Source: Desulfofundulus thermobenzoicus
GTDB lineage: Bacteria > Bacillota > Desulfotomaculia > Desulfotomaculales > Desulfovirgulaceae
Length of the DNA: 64,000 nt
Direction: 5' to 3'
NCBI RefSeq assembly: GCF_009428905.1
Contig: NZ_WHYR01000005.1
Coordinates: 44,203 to 108,202, forward strand
The notes under the pieces were generated by a model, which worked only from the letters and a program-made list of their open reading frames with translations, did not search any database and had not been told where the DNA came from. The translations under genes were made by a program, and so were the position numbers. This document shows positions 8,814 to 16,836 of the stretch, in pieces (the stretch's first letter is position 1; each line of letters begins with the position of its first letter).

Positions 8814-9290
8814 TCACCTGCCGGGAGGGAATTCCCTGGTCAAGCCCACCCTGGCCAGCACCGCTTCCTCCATTTCCCGCATGCGCCGGGCGGCCGTTTC
8901 TTCCTGGTGGTCGTAACCCAGCAGGTGCAGAACACCGTGGACGGTCAGATAGGCCACTTCCCGTTGAAAACCATGCCCGTACTCTTCACCTTGCCGCCGG
9001 GCCGTTTCCAGGGAAATCACCACATCCCCCAGCACCTTCTCTTCACCGGCTTCGGGCATGGGTTCCCCCTCTTCCATGGCAAAGGACAGCACATCGGTAG
9101 GGCAATCCACACCGCGATATTCCCGGTTCAACCGCCGGATATACTCGTCATTCACAAATACCAGGCTTACCTCGGCGTCCACCATCCTCCCGGCCAGCAT
9201 CAGTGTCTCTTCCACCACTCTGGTCAACAACCCGGTGAGATGTTCAACCACCGGCACTTCTTCTTGCAAGTTGTTTACGAGTACCGGCAC
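8814..9290 (-). CDS. ybeY: Endoribonuclease YbeY (rRNA maturation factor)
   Basis: Metal-dependent endoribonuclease involved in 16S rRNA 3' processing and ribosome quality control. The zinc-binding signature HGVLHLLGYDH is present at about residues 113-123, and DVLSFAM precedes it as expected. The first possible start (GTG 9290) overlaps pgpH by 47 bases, which is common at this junction; a slightly later start cannot be excluded. The length is 158 residues. Confidence 0.95.
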   Translation of the reverse strand: MPVLVNNLQEEVPVVEHLTGLLTRVVEETLMLAGRMVDAEVSLVFVNDEYIRRLNREYRGVDCPTDVLSFAMEEGEPMPEAGEEKVLGDVVISLETARRQGEEYGHGFQREVAYLTVHGVLHLLGYDHQEETAARRMREMEEAVLARVGLTREFPPGR

Positions 9291-11430
9291 CCTTTGTCCT
9301 TCTCCTTTCCATTTCCCGGCTCAGATCGGGATATTCAATGCGGGTGTGGAAAATGCCGCTCAAAAACTGCATAAAGGCACTGGCAATGGTATCCAGATCC
9401 TTAAAGGTGAGTTCACATTCATCCAGCTGTCCGTCCATGAGCTTGTCCCTGATTATCTTGCGCACCATGGCCTCCACCCGGCCGGGTACACGGTTCTGCA
9501 GGGAGCGGACGGCCGCTTCCACAGAATCGGCCAGCATGACAATGGCGGCTTCCCGGGTCTGGGGCTTGGGTCCTTCGTAGCGGAACTCATCTTCACTGAT
9601 ATTTTCCGGATGACCGTTTTCCAGGGCTTTATGATAGAAAAAGGAACACAGGCCCGTACCGTGGTGCTGCTCAATAATATCCATAATGGACCGGGGCAGT
9701 TTGTATTCCCTGGCCAATTCCACCCCGTCCTTTACATGGGAGGTTAAAATCAAAGTACTCAGGGAAGGGGCTATTTTATCATGGGGGTTTTCCGCCGACA
9801 TCTGGTTTTCAATAAAAAAATAGGGCCGTTTGATCTTCCCAATATCATGATAAAAGGCCCCCACCCGCACCAGAAGGCTCTCGGCGCCCACAGCCTCGGC
9901 CGCCGCCTCGGCCAGGTTGGCCACCATAATGCTGTGGTGATAGGTGCCCGGTGCCTCGGTAAGCAACCGGCGGAGCAGGGGGTTGCTGGGATGGGAAAGC
10001 TCCAGCAAATGTACCGCAGAGGTAATGCCGAAGGTACTTTCCAGGTAGGGCAGGCTCCCAATGGTCAAAATGGAGGAAAGAAGACCGTTGATCATGCCGA
10101 AACCCAGCCCCGAAGCAATCATCAGGCCATAGGGAATGTCCCCCAGCAACCCCATGATTAAAATGGCCACCGCGCTGGCCGCGCTGGTATAAAATCCGGC
10201 CCGGACCAGATCTCCCCGCTGGCTCAGTCTGCTCACGCTGTAAACACCCACAAACCCGCCCACCAGGGCCACCAGCCCGAAACGCACCTGCCCGTTGGTC
10301 ATCAGGGTGACCAGGAAGCTGATCACCGCCACCACCAGCATGGCCAGGCGGGGGTCCAGCAGAATGGCCACCAGCATGCCGGCCGCCGCCACGGGCATCA
10401 TATAACCCACCAGATTGCCCAGTTCGGGCCACTGGGGAATATTGATGGCCGTCATGGCCTTGCTCACGGCCAGAACCACCACCACGATAATACCCAGCAG
10501 GTAGAGGTGACCCGCATGCTGGTAGATTTCCCGGTTCTGCTGGTAAAGATAAAGCAAAACCACCACCATTAAAAGGGCCACCAGCAGGGCGCTTCCCAGC
10601 ACCACCTTCCAGGGCAACGCCCTTTGGGTAAGGCCCAGGGCTTCCAGTTTGGCCAGGTGCTCCTTGGTCACCACATCGCCCGGCCGCAGAATAATTTCGT
10701 TCTGCCTGATGGTTACCATCTGGGGCGGCACCGTATCCATGGCCGCTTCTTTCAACAGACGGGTTTTCTCCGCATTAAAAAAACTGTTCGGGCGCAGGTA
10801 ATAGCGGATCAATCCCTGGCCCAGTTCCTGGTAAGGTCTGGTCAGTCCTAAACGGGTAACCTGTTCAACCAGACCGGCCTTTGTACTTTCCAGTTTATCG
10901 GGGGTAATTCCCTGTTCGCTGTCCATGGCCTGGGCCACCAGTCCATTGACCACCCGTTCCAGTTGCTCCAGGGAACGGGGGGCGGGACGGGAAAGGGCCA
11001 CCAGGGTTTCCCGGGACAGGGCGAAGGGGAGCATTTCCCCCAAACGACCGGCACGGGTTCCCTCATCAACTTTGTCGTCCGATTGCACCTCACGGACTCC
11101 CTGGATGGTTGCGGAAATATCCTGCTGTACCTTTCCGCTCACCAGGGGGTCCCTGTCGTATTGATCCCGCACTGCCGAGGCGGCCTGCCGCCGGAGTTCC
11201 TCCGTTTTGGTTTTATCTTCAAAGGTAATGCTGTGGGGGGCCTGAATATCCTCGGTGGCCACCTGGCCCTCCTTTAAATTGAGACGTTGGGGCACAAATT
11301 CTATGGTAATGAGCAGGGTAATAAGCAGGAAGAAGAGCATCGCAGCGCCCCCCCGCCGCACCTTGCGCTGCCCCAGCAAAGGGGCCAGCCGCTGCAAAAC
11401 CCTGCTGCGCAGTGCGGCCAGATTGAGCAT
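9244..11430 (-). CDS. pgpH: 7TM-HD cyclic-di-AMP phosphodiesterase (PgpH/YqfF)
   Basis: Membrane-bound phosphodiesterase that hydrolyses cyclic di-AMP. Order: one N-terminal helix (AAMLFFLLITLLITIEF), an extracytoplasmic 7TMR-HDED region (about 50-290), seven membrane helices (about 295-490) and a cytosolic HD domain with HHSIMVANLAEAA, AFYHDIGK and a later IEQHHG. The length of 728 residues is normal. It lies 15 bases after phoH. Confidence 0.95.
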   Translation of the reverse strand: MLNLAALRSRVLQRLAPLLGQRKVRRGGAAMLFFLLITLLITIEFVPQRLNLKEGQVATEDIQAPHSITFEDKTKTEELRRQAASAVRDQYDRDPLVSGKVQQDISATIQGVREVQSDDKVDEGTRAGRLGEMLPFALSRETLVALSRPAPRSLEQLERVVNGLVAQAMDSEQGITPDKLESTKAGLVEQVTRLGLTRPYQELGQGLIRYYLRPNSFFNAEKTRLLKEAAMDTVPPQMVTIRQNEIILRPGDVVTKEHLAKLEALGLTQRALPWKVVLGSALLVALLMVVVLLYLYQQNREIYQHAGHLYLLGIIVVVVLAVSKAMTAINIPQWPELGNLVGYMMPVAAAGMLVAILLDPRLAMLVVAVISFLVTLMTNGQVRFGLVALVGGFVGVYSVSRLSQRGDLVRAGFYTSAASAVAILIMGLLGDIPYGLMIASGLGFGMINGLLSSILTIGSLPYLESTFGITSAVHLLELSHPSNPLLRRLLTEAPGTYHHSIMVANLAEAAAEAVGAESLLVRVGAFYHDIGKIKRPYFFIENQMSAENPHDKIAPSLSTLILTSHVKDGVELAREYKLPRSIMDIIEQHHGTGLCSFFYHKALENGHPENISEDEFRYEGPKPQTREAAIVMLADSVEAAVRSLQNRVPGRVEAMVRKIIRDKLMDGQLDECELTFKDLDTIASAFMQFLSGIFHTRIEYPDLSREMERRRTKGAGTRKQLARRSAGG

Positions 11431-11445
11431 AATCCCTCACCCCTT

Positions 11446-12414
11446 TTACCCGCCAACCCCGTCCCCGTTTTCATAAGCACGGATGATCTCCTGCACCAGG
11501 GGGTGCCGGACAATATCCTCACCGGTGAGATAACAAAAAGCGATTCCTTCCACCCCGGCCAGGATCCTCTGGGCATGCACCAAACCGGAAACCTGTCCCC
11601 TGGGCAAATCGATCTGGGTGATATCTCCGGTAATTACCGCCTTCGATCCAAAACCCAGCCGGGTTAAAAACATCTTCATCTGCTGGTCGGTGGTATTCTG
11701 GGCTTCGTCCAGAATAATAAAGGCGTCGTCCAGGGTCCTCCCCCGCATATAGGCCAGGGGGGCAATCTCAATGATATGCCTTTCCAAATATTTCTGCGTG
11801 TTCTCCACGCCCAGCACGTCATAAAGACTATCATAAAGCGGGCGCAGGTAGGGATCCACCTTTTCCTGCAGATCACCGGGCAAAAAGCCCAGTTTCTCGC
11901 CGGCTTCCACAGCAGGACGGGTCAGCACCAGCCGGTTGACTTCTTTGTTGCGCAGGGCACGAATGGCCATCACCACAGCCAGGTATGTTTTTCCCGTACC
12001 GGCCGGACCAATGGCAAAAACTATATCGTGTTTGCGCATGGCTTCTATATACTGCTTTTGTCCGAGGGTCTTGGGTTTAATCTGCCGCCCCCGGGCGCTT
12101 ACCAGGGTCACCTCCCGGGCCAGGTTGCCCAGCACATCCGACATGCCCGCCAGCGCAGCTTTAATGGCGTAATTAATTTCATGCAGGGTCAACCGGTTAC
12201 CGGCCCGGTAAAACTCCTGCAACTGATTGAAGACATCCTTTGCCCGGGCCACCTGTTCCGGGGGACCGGCAATGATCACTTCTTCGCCCCGGGTAATCAC
12301 CCGTATTCCCAGCATCTTTTCCATAAGTACCAGGTGTTCGTCATGGCGGCCGAAGATCTCCGCGGCCGTGGAAACGTTATCCAGCACTACCCTGGCTTCG
12401 GTGTATTCGCCCAA
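11446..12414 (-). CDS. phoH: PhoH-family ATPase
   Basis: Cytosolic ATPase of the PhoH family; its cellular role is not well settled, with RNA metabolism suspected. A KH-like N-terminal region (about 10-75) precedes the P-loop GPAGTGKTYLA and the Walker B-like AFIILDEAQNTT. The TTG at 12414 is supported by GGAGGGATAAT just before it. The length of 322 residues is typical. It sits between yqfD and pgpH as in many spore formers. Confidence 0.95.
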   Translation of the reverse strand: MGEYTEARVVLDNVSTAAEIFGRHDEHLVLMEKMLGIRVITRGEEVIIAGPPEQVARAKDVFNQLQEFYRAGNRLTLHEINYAIKAALAGMSDVLGNLAREVTLVSARGRQIKPKTLGQKQYIEAMRKHDIVFAIGPAGTGKTYLAVVMAIRALRNKEVNRLVLTRPAVEAGEKLGFLPGDLQEKVDPYLRPLYDSLYDVLGVENTQKYLERHIIEIAPLAYMRGRTLDDAFIILDEAQNTTDQQMKMFLTRLGFGSKAVITGDITQIDLPRGQVSGLVHAQRILAGVEGIAFCYLTGEDIVRHPLVQEIIRAYENGDGVGG

Positions 12415-12432
12415 ATTATCCCTCCAACTCCC

Positions 12433-13761
12433 TTATTGCCGGTCACCCGACGGCCTGGTGCGGGATGGACCGCCGGGTACCGACTCCGCCCGGCCGGAAG
12501 GTGAAGGCTGCAGCTCACCGGGGGTAAATGGCCGTTCAACACCTATTTCTTCAACGCTCTCCACCATTGCTTTCATACGAACCAGGTTTTCCGTACCCCG
12601 GACCACCAGCTCATCCAGTTGTTCGTGTACCACCGTTGCCCCCCGGGGCAGGCGACTTTGCACAACTGCCATGGCCCTTTCCCCGGCCAGGCGCCGGGCT
12701 TCAGCCCTGTCCCTGATCAGACGATAACTCTCCATTTCGCGATATTTATTAATGATTACTTCGACGGGCAGCTGAAGATTCCTCCAGGCGGGCAGTTTTT
12801 TCACCCGGGTTTCCGATTGATACTGCGGAAAGGGAATTGGGGAAGAACCTGCTAACATTATTTCCCTGGCCCCAATTTTCATACAAACTCTGGTAAATTC
12901 CCGGCCGGTGGGGCGCTGCAGGGTTTCCGCCAGCGGCGCCTCACCGTACCCTTCATACCACACCCTTGCCCGCACAATGCCGGCTGCATGTACGAAGGCG
13001 GGCTCACGCTTCACCGTTTCCGGGGGCGCACCTGGCGACGGCTTTTCTCCAGACGGTGGTTCCTCCGGTGGCGGAATGACGCCGGAGATCAAAACCTGTC
13101 CGGGAACCACCGTGTCCCCCGCCTTTACCGCCGCATGACCGTTGAGAACCAGCACCTCTTTAATTAACCCGGCCTTGCCGGCCACAATATGCACCGGGGA
13201 AAGGTTCTTACCTTCCGGCAGGGTTTTTTCCACCACCTCAACCGTTACCCTTGTCCCCCTGATATATACGCCGGTCCAGGAAACTCCGGGCAATGAGGTC
13301 CTGATGGCCTCCTCCACCGCCGGCGGATCCAGCCGCCAGCGGAGCACACCCCGGTTCAACCCCGCCCGGGAGGCCACCTGTAATATCTCTCCGGTGGAAA
13401 GCCGGCGGTTTCCGGTTACTTCGATGGACCAGATAAAAGAGCTGAGAAAATAAAGTCCGGCCACAAAGAACAGGGCTCCGGCGGCCAGCACCCGGCGTCT
13501 TGTAAGACGCATCCAGAGAAAAGGCAACCCGCTTCGTTGCTGAATACGAAACCGGCAGCCGGTACGTCTGGCCATATGCCTTAACGGCCACACCGCCCCG
13601 GGACGCACCCTGGCCCTTAAGGCCCTTTCCCCCAAACGGGTAATATCCCAGAGAAAAATGCCCCGGGTGGCGGCCATATTGATTAATTTCTCCGGAGATT
13701 CCCCCATTACGATTATGGTTACATAGCCGGTAAGAAAGTTCATCAATTTAAAGAGAAACAT
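12433..13761 (-). CDS. yqfD: Sporulation protein YqfD
   Basis: Membrane protein required for efficient sporulation in relatives, expressed in the mother cell. A soluble N-terminal region (1-90) precedes one membrane helix (VLAAGALFFVAGLYFLSSF), then a long extracytoplasmic domain. The ATG at 13761 (442 residues) is chosen because AAGGAGG sits at good spacing; the longer frame starts at 13872. The last ~35 residues are proline/arginine-rich and look dispensable. It pairs with yqfC immediately upstream. Confidence 0.92.
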   Translation of the reverse strand: MFLFKLMNFLTGYVTIIVMGESPEKLINMAATRGIFLWDITRLGERALRARVRPGAVWPLRHMARRTGCRFRIQQRSGLPFLWMRLTRRRVLAAGALFFVAGLYFLSSFIWSIEVTGNRRLSTGEILQVASRAGLNRGVLRWRLDPPAVEEAIRTSLPGVSWTGVYIRGTRVTVEVVEKTLPEGKNLSPVHIVAGKAGLIKEVLVLNGHAAVKAGDTVVPGQVLISGVIPPPEEPPSGEKPSPGAPPETVKREPAFVHAAGIVRARVWYEGYGEAPLAETLQRPTGREFTRVCMKIGAREIMLAGSSPIPFPQYQSETRVKKLPAWRNLQLPVEVIINKYREMESYRLIRDRAEARRLAGERAMAVVQSRLPRGATVVHEQLDELVVRGTENLVRMKAMVESVEEIGVERPFTPGELQPSPSGRAESVPGGPSRTRPSGDRQ

Positions 13762-13829
13762 TCCCCTGGCCTCCTTGCCTGGAAAAACCGGAAAATGGAG
13801 TGGCGGCGGGACTCCTCGCCTTACCCCTT

Positions 13830-14135
13830 TCATGGCCTGAAGGTTACGGTCCTGATTATTCCTTCCACACAAATTTCATCGGGAAGTATGTTGCGCAGGA
13901 TCAGGTGATCACCGGCAATTTCCAGCTCACCGTCCGCGATACCGATGCGCACCATCTCCGGAGTATATTCCAAAATGCCGCGATGGTTTTCGATAAAGGC
14001 CTGCAGGTTGCCCATAAGGACGATGCGGGGCAAATCCAATACCACATCACTGGGAATTTCCAGTAGATCCGACATTTGTTGTTTAACCCTTTTTTTGAAT
14101 TCCCGCCAGGCCACCGACCAATCCCCCCAAACCAT
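13830..14135 (-). CDS. yqfC: Sporulation protein YqfC
   Basis: A small (101 residue) partner of YqfD conserved in endospore formers. The core LEIPSDVVLDLPRIVLMGN and the central IENHRGILEYTPEMVRIG match the family. ATG 14135 has AGGAG seven bases upstream. It is the first gene of the eight-gene yqfC-era operon. The 278-base gap to the divergent selD holds the promoters for both, but no clear -35/-10 pair could be fixed. Confidence 0.93.
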   Translation of the reverse strand: MVWGDWSVAWREFKKRVKQQMSDLLEIPSDVVLDLPRIVLMGNLQAFIENHRGILEYTPEMVRIGIADGELEIAGDHLILRNILPDEICVEGIIRTVTFRP

Positions 14136-14413
14136 GAGATGCTCCTGTCAAAATATATGCAAGGGGGGAGGACAAGATTACCTGGACCGGCCGGAAACGG
14201 GAGGGAAGGATGGGCATAAAAAGATCTTCTGTCCCGCACTGGAATTATCAAATCTTCTTATAAGCAAAATAAAGGAGACCATATTTGAAAAATCGAAAAG
14301 GATGATATGCTAGAGGGAGGGCCCCGGCTGCTCAAAGGTGGCACCCTCCGCTTACAATACGCACCGGAAGCAATCCTTTGCAGCACGGGATTAAGCGAGG
14401 AGGTTTTAACCCC

Positions 14414-15454
14414 ATGGACGAAAGAATACGGCTGACCGCCATGGCCCGGGCGGCGGGATGAGCGGCCAAGGTGGGACCGGCCACCCTGTCGCAGGTACTG
14501 CGGCAGTTACCACGTAAAGAAGACCCTCATTTGCTGGTGGGGCTGGAAACGGCCGATGATGCGGCGGTTTACCGTTTGACGGAAGACATGGCTGTAATAG
14601 AAACGGTGGATTTTTTCACTCCCGTGGTGGATGATCCCTATCTGTTCGGGCAGGTGGCCGCCGCCAACGCCCTGAGCGATATCTACGCCATGGGCGGCAG
14701 GCCCCTTTTGGCCCTGAACATTGCCTGCTTCCCCAACTGCCTGTCCCCGGGTATTCTCGCCCTGATCTTAAAAGGCGGGGCGGACAAGGTAATGGAAGCC
14801 GGGGCCGTCATAGCCGGAGGACACACGGTGGAGGACGAAGAGCCCAAATACGGCCTGGCGGTAACCGGACTGGTTCATCCCCAGAGAATTATCACCAATG
14901 CCGGAGCCAGGCCGGGGGACGCCCTGGTGCTGACCAAACCCCTGGGCACGGGCATCATTGCTACGGCCGTCAAGGCGGAACTGGCCCCGCCCGGCAGTGC
15001 GAAAGCGGCCATAGACTCCATGGTCGCCTTGAACAGGACGGCGGCCGAAGAAATGCTCACCCTGGACGTACATGCCTGTACCGACATCACCGGTTTCGGC
15101 CTTCTGGGCCATGCCGCGGAAATGGCCGAAGCCAGCGGGGTAAGCATTATTTTTCACCACGAAACCATGCCCCTGTTGCCCCGGGCGGAAGAACTGGCCG
15201 CCATGGGGTTGATTCCCGGCGGGGCATATAACAACCGGGACCACCTGGGAGAGAGGGTGGAATTTGCCTCTTCCATCTCCCCGGCCCGCCGGGCCATACT
15301 ATTTGACCCCCAAACCTCCGGGGGCCTTTTGATGGCCGTTCCGGCGGAAAAGGCCGCCGCCCTCGTGGAAAAACTCCACTCCCGGGGTGTTAATGCAGCC
15401 AGGCTGGTGGGCCAGGTGGTATCCGGGGAAAAATGGCTCATCCGGGTGGAATAA
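14414..15454 (+). CDS. selD: Selenophosphate synthetase SelD, itself a selenoprotein (Sec16)
   Basis: Makes selenophosphate from selenide and ATP, the selenium donor for selenocysteine and selenouridine. Translation starts at ATG 14414, after GAGGAGG. Codon 16 is TGA (14459-14461), exactly at the catalytic Cys/Sec position: ARAAG-U-AAKVGPATLSQVL. The frame then runs open to 15454 with ADDAAVY, a glycine-rich AIRS N-domain and the C-domain. A caller that treats TGA as stop will begin at 14471 and lose the active site. GGTGG/CCACC, a short hairpin just after the TGA, could be the SECIS. yedF follows by 35 bases. Confidence 0.95.
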
Positions 15455-15489
15455 AATTCTGTGAAATATTGTCGAAAGGATGAAGCCGT

Positions 15490-16113
15490 ATGATGCGCAA
15501 GGAAGTGGACTGCCGGGGCATGGCCTGCCCCCGGCCGGTACTGGAAACCAAAAAGGCCCTGGAACAAATGACCGGAGGGCAGTTGGTGGTCACAGTGGAC
15601 AACCCGGTGGCCCGGGAAAATGTGACCATGTTTGCCCGGAACGCCGGGTTCCCGGTGATCGCTGAGGAAAGGGACGGCCTTTTCGTTCTTACCATCACCA
15701 AAAGTGAAACGGGGGACCAAACAGCAGCAAAACCGGAATCCTCAAAAGAGGCCTCAGCGGACCGGGAGCAAACCCGTACCCTCACCTACTTTTTTACTTC
15801 CAACATCCTGGGACAGGGGTCCCCCGATCTGGGCCTGACCCTGATCAAAAGCCTGTTTAACACGCTGGCTGAGACCAATCCTGCACCGGATAATTTGATT
15901 TTTTTAAATTCCGGCGTATTCTTAACCTGTGACAGCTCCCCTGTATTGGAGCAGCTAAAAAAAATGGAAGCCGCGGGCACCCGAATCATTTCCTGCGGCA
16001 CCTGTCTGGAATATTACAAATTAAAAGAAAAACTCCAGGTGGGCCGGGTAAGCAACATGTATGAAATCAACCAGATCCTGTCCGGCCCAGGAAAGGTGAT
16101 CACCGTTCCTTAA
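15490..16113 (+). CDS. yedF: Selenium metabolism protein YedF (TusA-DsrE fusion)
   Basis: A two-domain protein that tracks with selD. The N-terminal TusA/SirA-like domain (about 1-72) has the CPRP motif in DCRGMACPRPVLETKKAL. After a charged linker, a DsrE-like domain (about 95-205) carries the cysteine motif ISCGTCLEYY. It probably handles reduced selenium or sulfur for SelD, but its biochemical step is not established. Placement directly after selD supports the call. Confidence 0.93.
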   Translation: MMRKEVDCRGMACPRPVLETKKALEQMTGGQLVVTVDNPVARENVTMFARNAGFPVIAEERDGLFVLTITKSETGDQTAAKPESSKEASADREQTRTLTYFFTSNILGQGSPDLGLTLIKSLFNTLAETNPAPDNLIFLNSGVFLTCDSSPVLEQLKKMEAAGTRIISCGTCLEYYKLKEKLQVGRVSNMYEINQILSGPGKVITVP

Positions 16114-16125
16114 AGGCTTATCGTC

Positions 16126-16183
16126 TTGACAATTTTCCCCCGGGCCTGCTATACTTTCTTCATACAATACCCTTGTAGGGTAT
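16126..16183 (+). promoter_or_regulatory. csoR promoter with CsoR operator
   Basis: TTGACA (16126-16131), 18 bases, then TATACT (16150-16155). A perfect palindrome ATACCC-TTGTA-GGGTAT (16167-16183) lies just downstream, matching the form of CsoR boxes, so the repressor probably controls its own gene. The palindrome overlaps the first possible ATG, suggesting the true csoR start is slightly later. Confidence 0.8.
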
Positions 16184-16472
16184 GGGAGTGTTGAAGCCCT
16201 TGACCTATGTGGAACGAAACAAAGAAGATCTCCTGACGCGCCTGAAAAAAATCGAAGGGCAAATCCGCGGCATACAGAAAATGATCGAAGAAGATCGTTA
16301 CTGCGTGGATATACTGCTGCAAATTAGCGCCACCCGCGGCGCCCTGCAAAAGGTAGCCCTTTCCCTTTTGCGCAGCCACACCCGGGGCTGCGTAGCCCAG
16401 GCCATACGCCAGGACCGGGGGGACGAGGCCATTGAAGAGCTAATGCAGGTACTGGACAAATTTACCTCATAA
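16182..16472 (+). CDS. csoR: CsoR-family copper-sensing repressor
   Basis: All-helical metal-sensing repressor (DUF156) that releases DNA when Cu(I) binds. The ligand set Cys41-His66-Cys70 has the CsoR spacing (25 and 4 residues): RYCVDILLQ and LLRSHTRGC. The core LKKIEGQIRGIQKMIEEDRYC is typical. The ATG at 16182 lies inside the operator, so a downstream GTG or TTG (16188-16209) may be the real start; the conserved part begins near residue 12. Controls itself and, by its operator, copA. Confidence 0.9.
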   Translation: MGVLKPLTYVERNKEDLLTRLKKIEGQIRGIQKMIEEDRYCVDILLQISATRGALQKVALSLLRSHTRGCVAQAIRQDRGDEAIEELMQVLDKFTS

Positions 16473-16518
16473 AATAGAATATGCGGCTCTGTACGCCCGC
16501 GGGAAAGGAGGGATTTTC

Positions 16519-16575
16519 ATGCTCAGAAAGCATTACATGCTCCGTCCGGTAGCCCATTGTAAAGAAGGTTGCTGA
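16519..16575 (+). CDS. 18-residue ORF with Cys-x3-Cys between csoR and copA
   Basis: ATG 16519 follows AAAGGAGGG at ideal spacing. The peptide starts MLRKHYMLRP and ends AHCKEGC before TGA. The terminal Cys-x3-Cys and nearby histidines could bind copper. It lies downstream of csoR and upstream of a terminator, so it would ride on the csoR transcript. Nothing else supports it; it may be a leader peptide. Confidence 0.4.
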   Translation: MLRKHYMLRPVAHCKEGC

Positions 16576-16606
16576 ATAAAGTCCCGGGCAAGACGCTAAA
16601 CTGCCC

Positions 16607-16645
16607 GCAACAACCTGCAGGTTTTTCGGCCTGCAGGTTTGTTGC
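16607..16645 (+). terminator. Hairpin ending the csoR transcript
   Basis: A long near-perfect stem: GCAACAACCTGCAGG pairs with CCTGCAGGTTTGTTGC around an eight-base loop. There is no long T-run, so it may be a terminator or only a stable hairpin. Confidence 0.6.
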
Positions 16646-16743
16646 ACCATAGCTCAACTTATTCAATCGTATCCATGGCCCCGGTGTCAGTATAAACCCT
16701 TCTTCTTATTAAAAAACCGCCTCCGGGGAAAGCTAAAAAGGGA

Positions 16744-16797
16744 TTGACTTATCCCCGGCAGGGGGTTATGATCATTACAATCTACCCTACTGGGGTA
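16744..16797 (+). promoter_or_regulatory. copA promoter with CsoR operator
   Basis: TTGACT (16744-16749), 17 bases, TATGAT (16767-16772). A CsoR-type box TACCC-TACTG-GGGTA (16783-16797) follows at the expected start of transcription. Confidence 0.8.
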
Positions 16798-16836
16798 TGG
16801 TAGAAAGGGCTGCCACCTACAAGGAGGGGTTTGTCA

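Noticed and set aside
16573..16599. Reading the TGA after the 18-codon ORF as selenocysteine (HCKEGC-U)
   Set aside because: Only seven codons follow before TAA and no suitably placed SECIS-like hairpin with G in the loop is evident.
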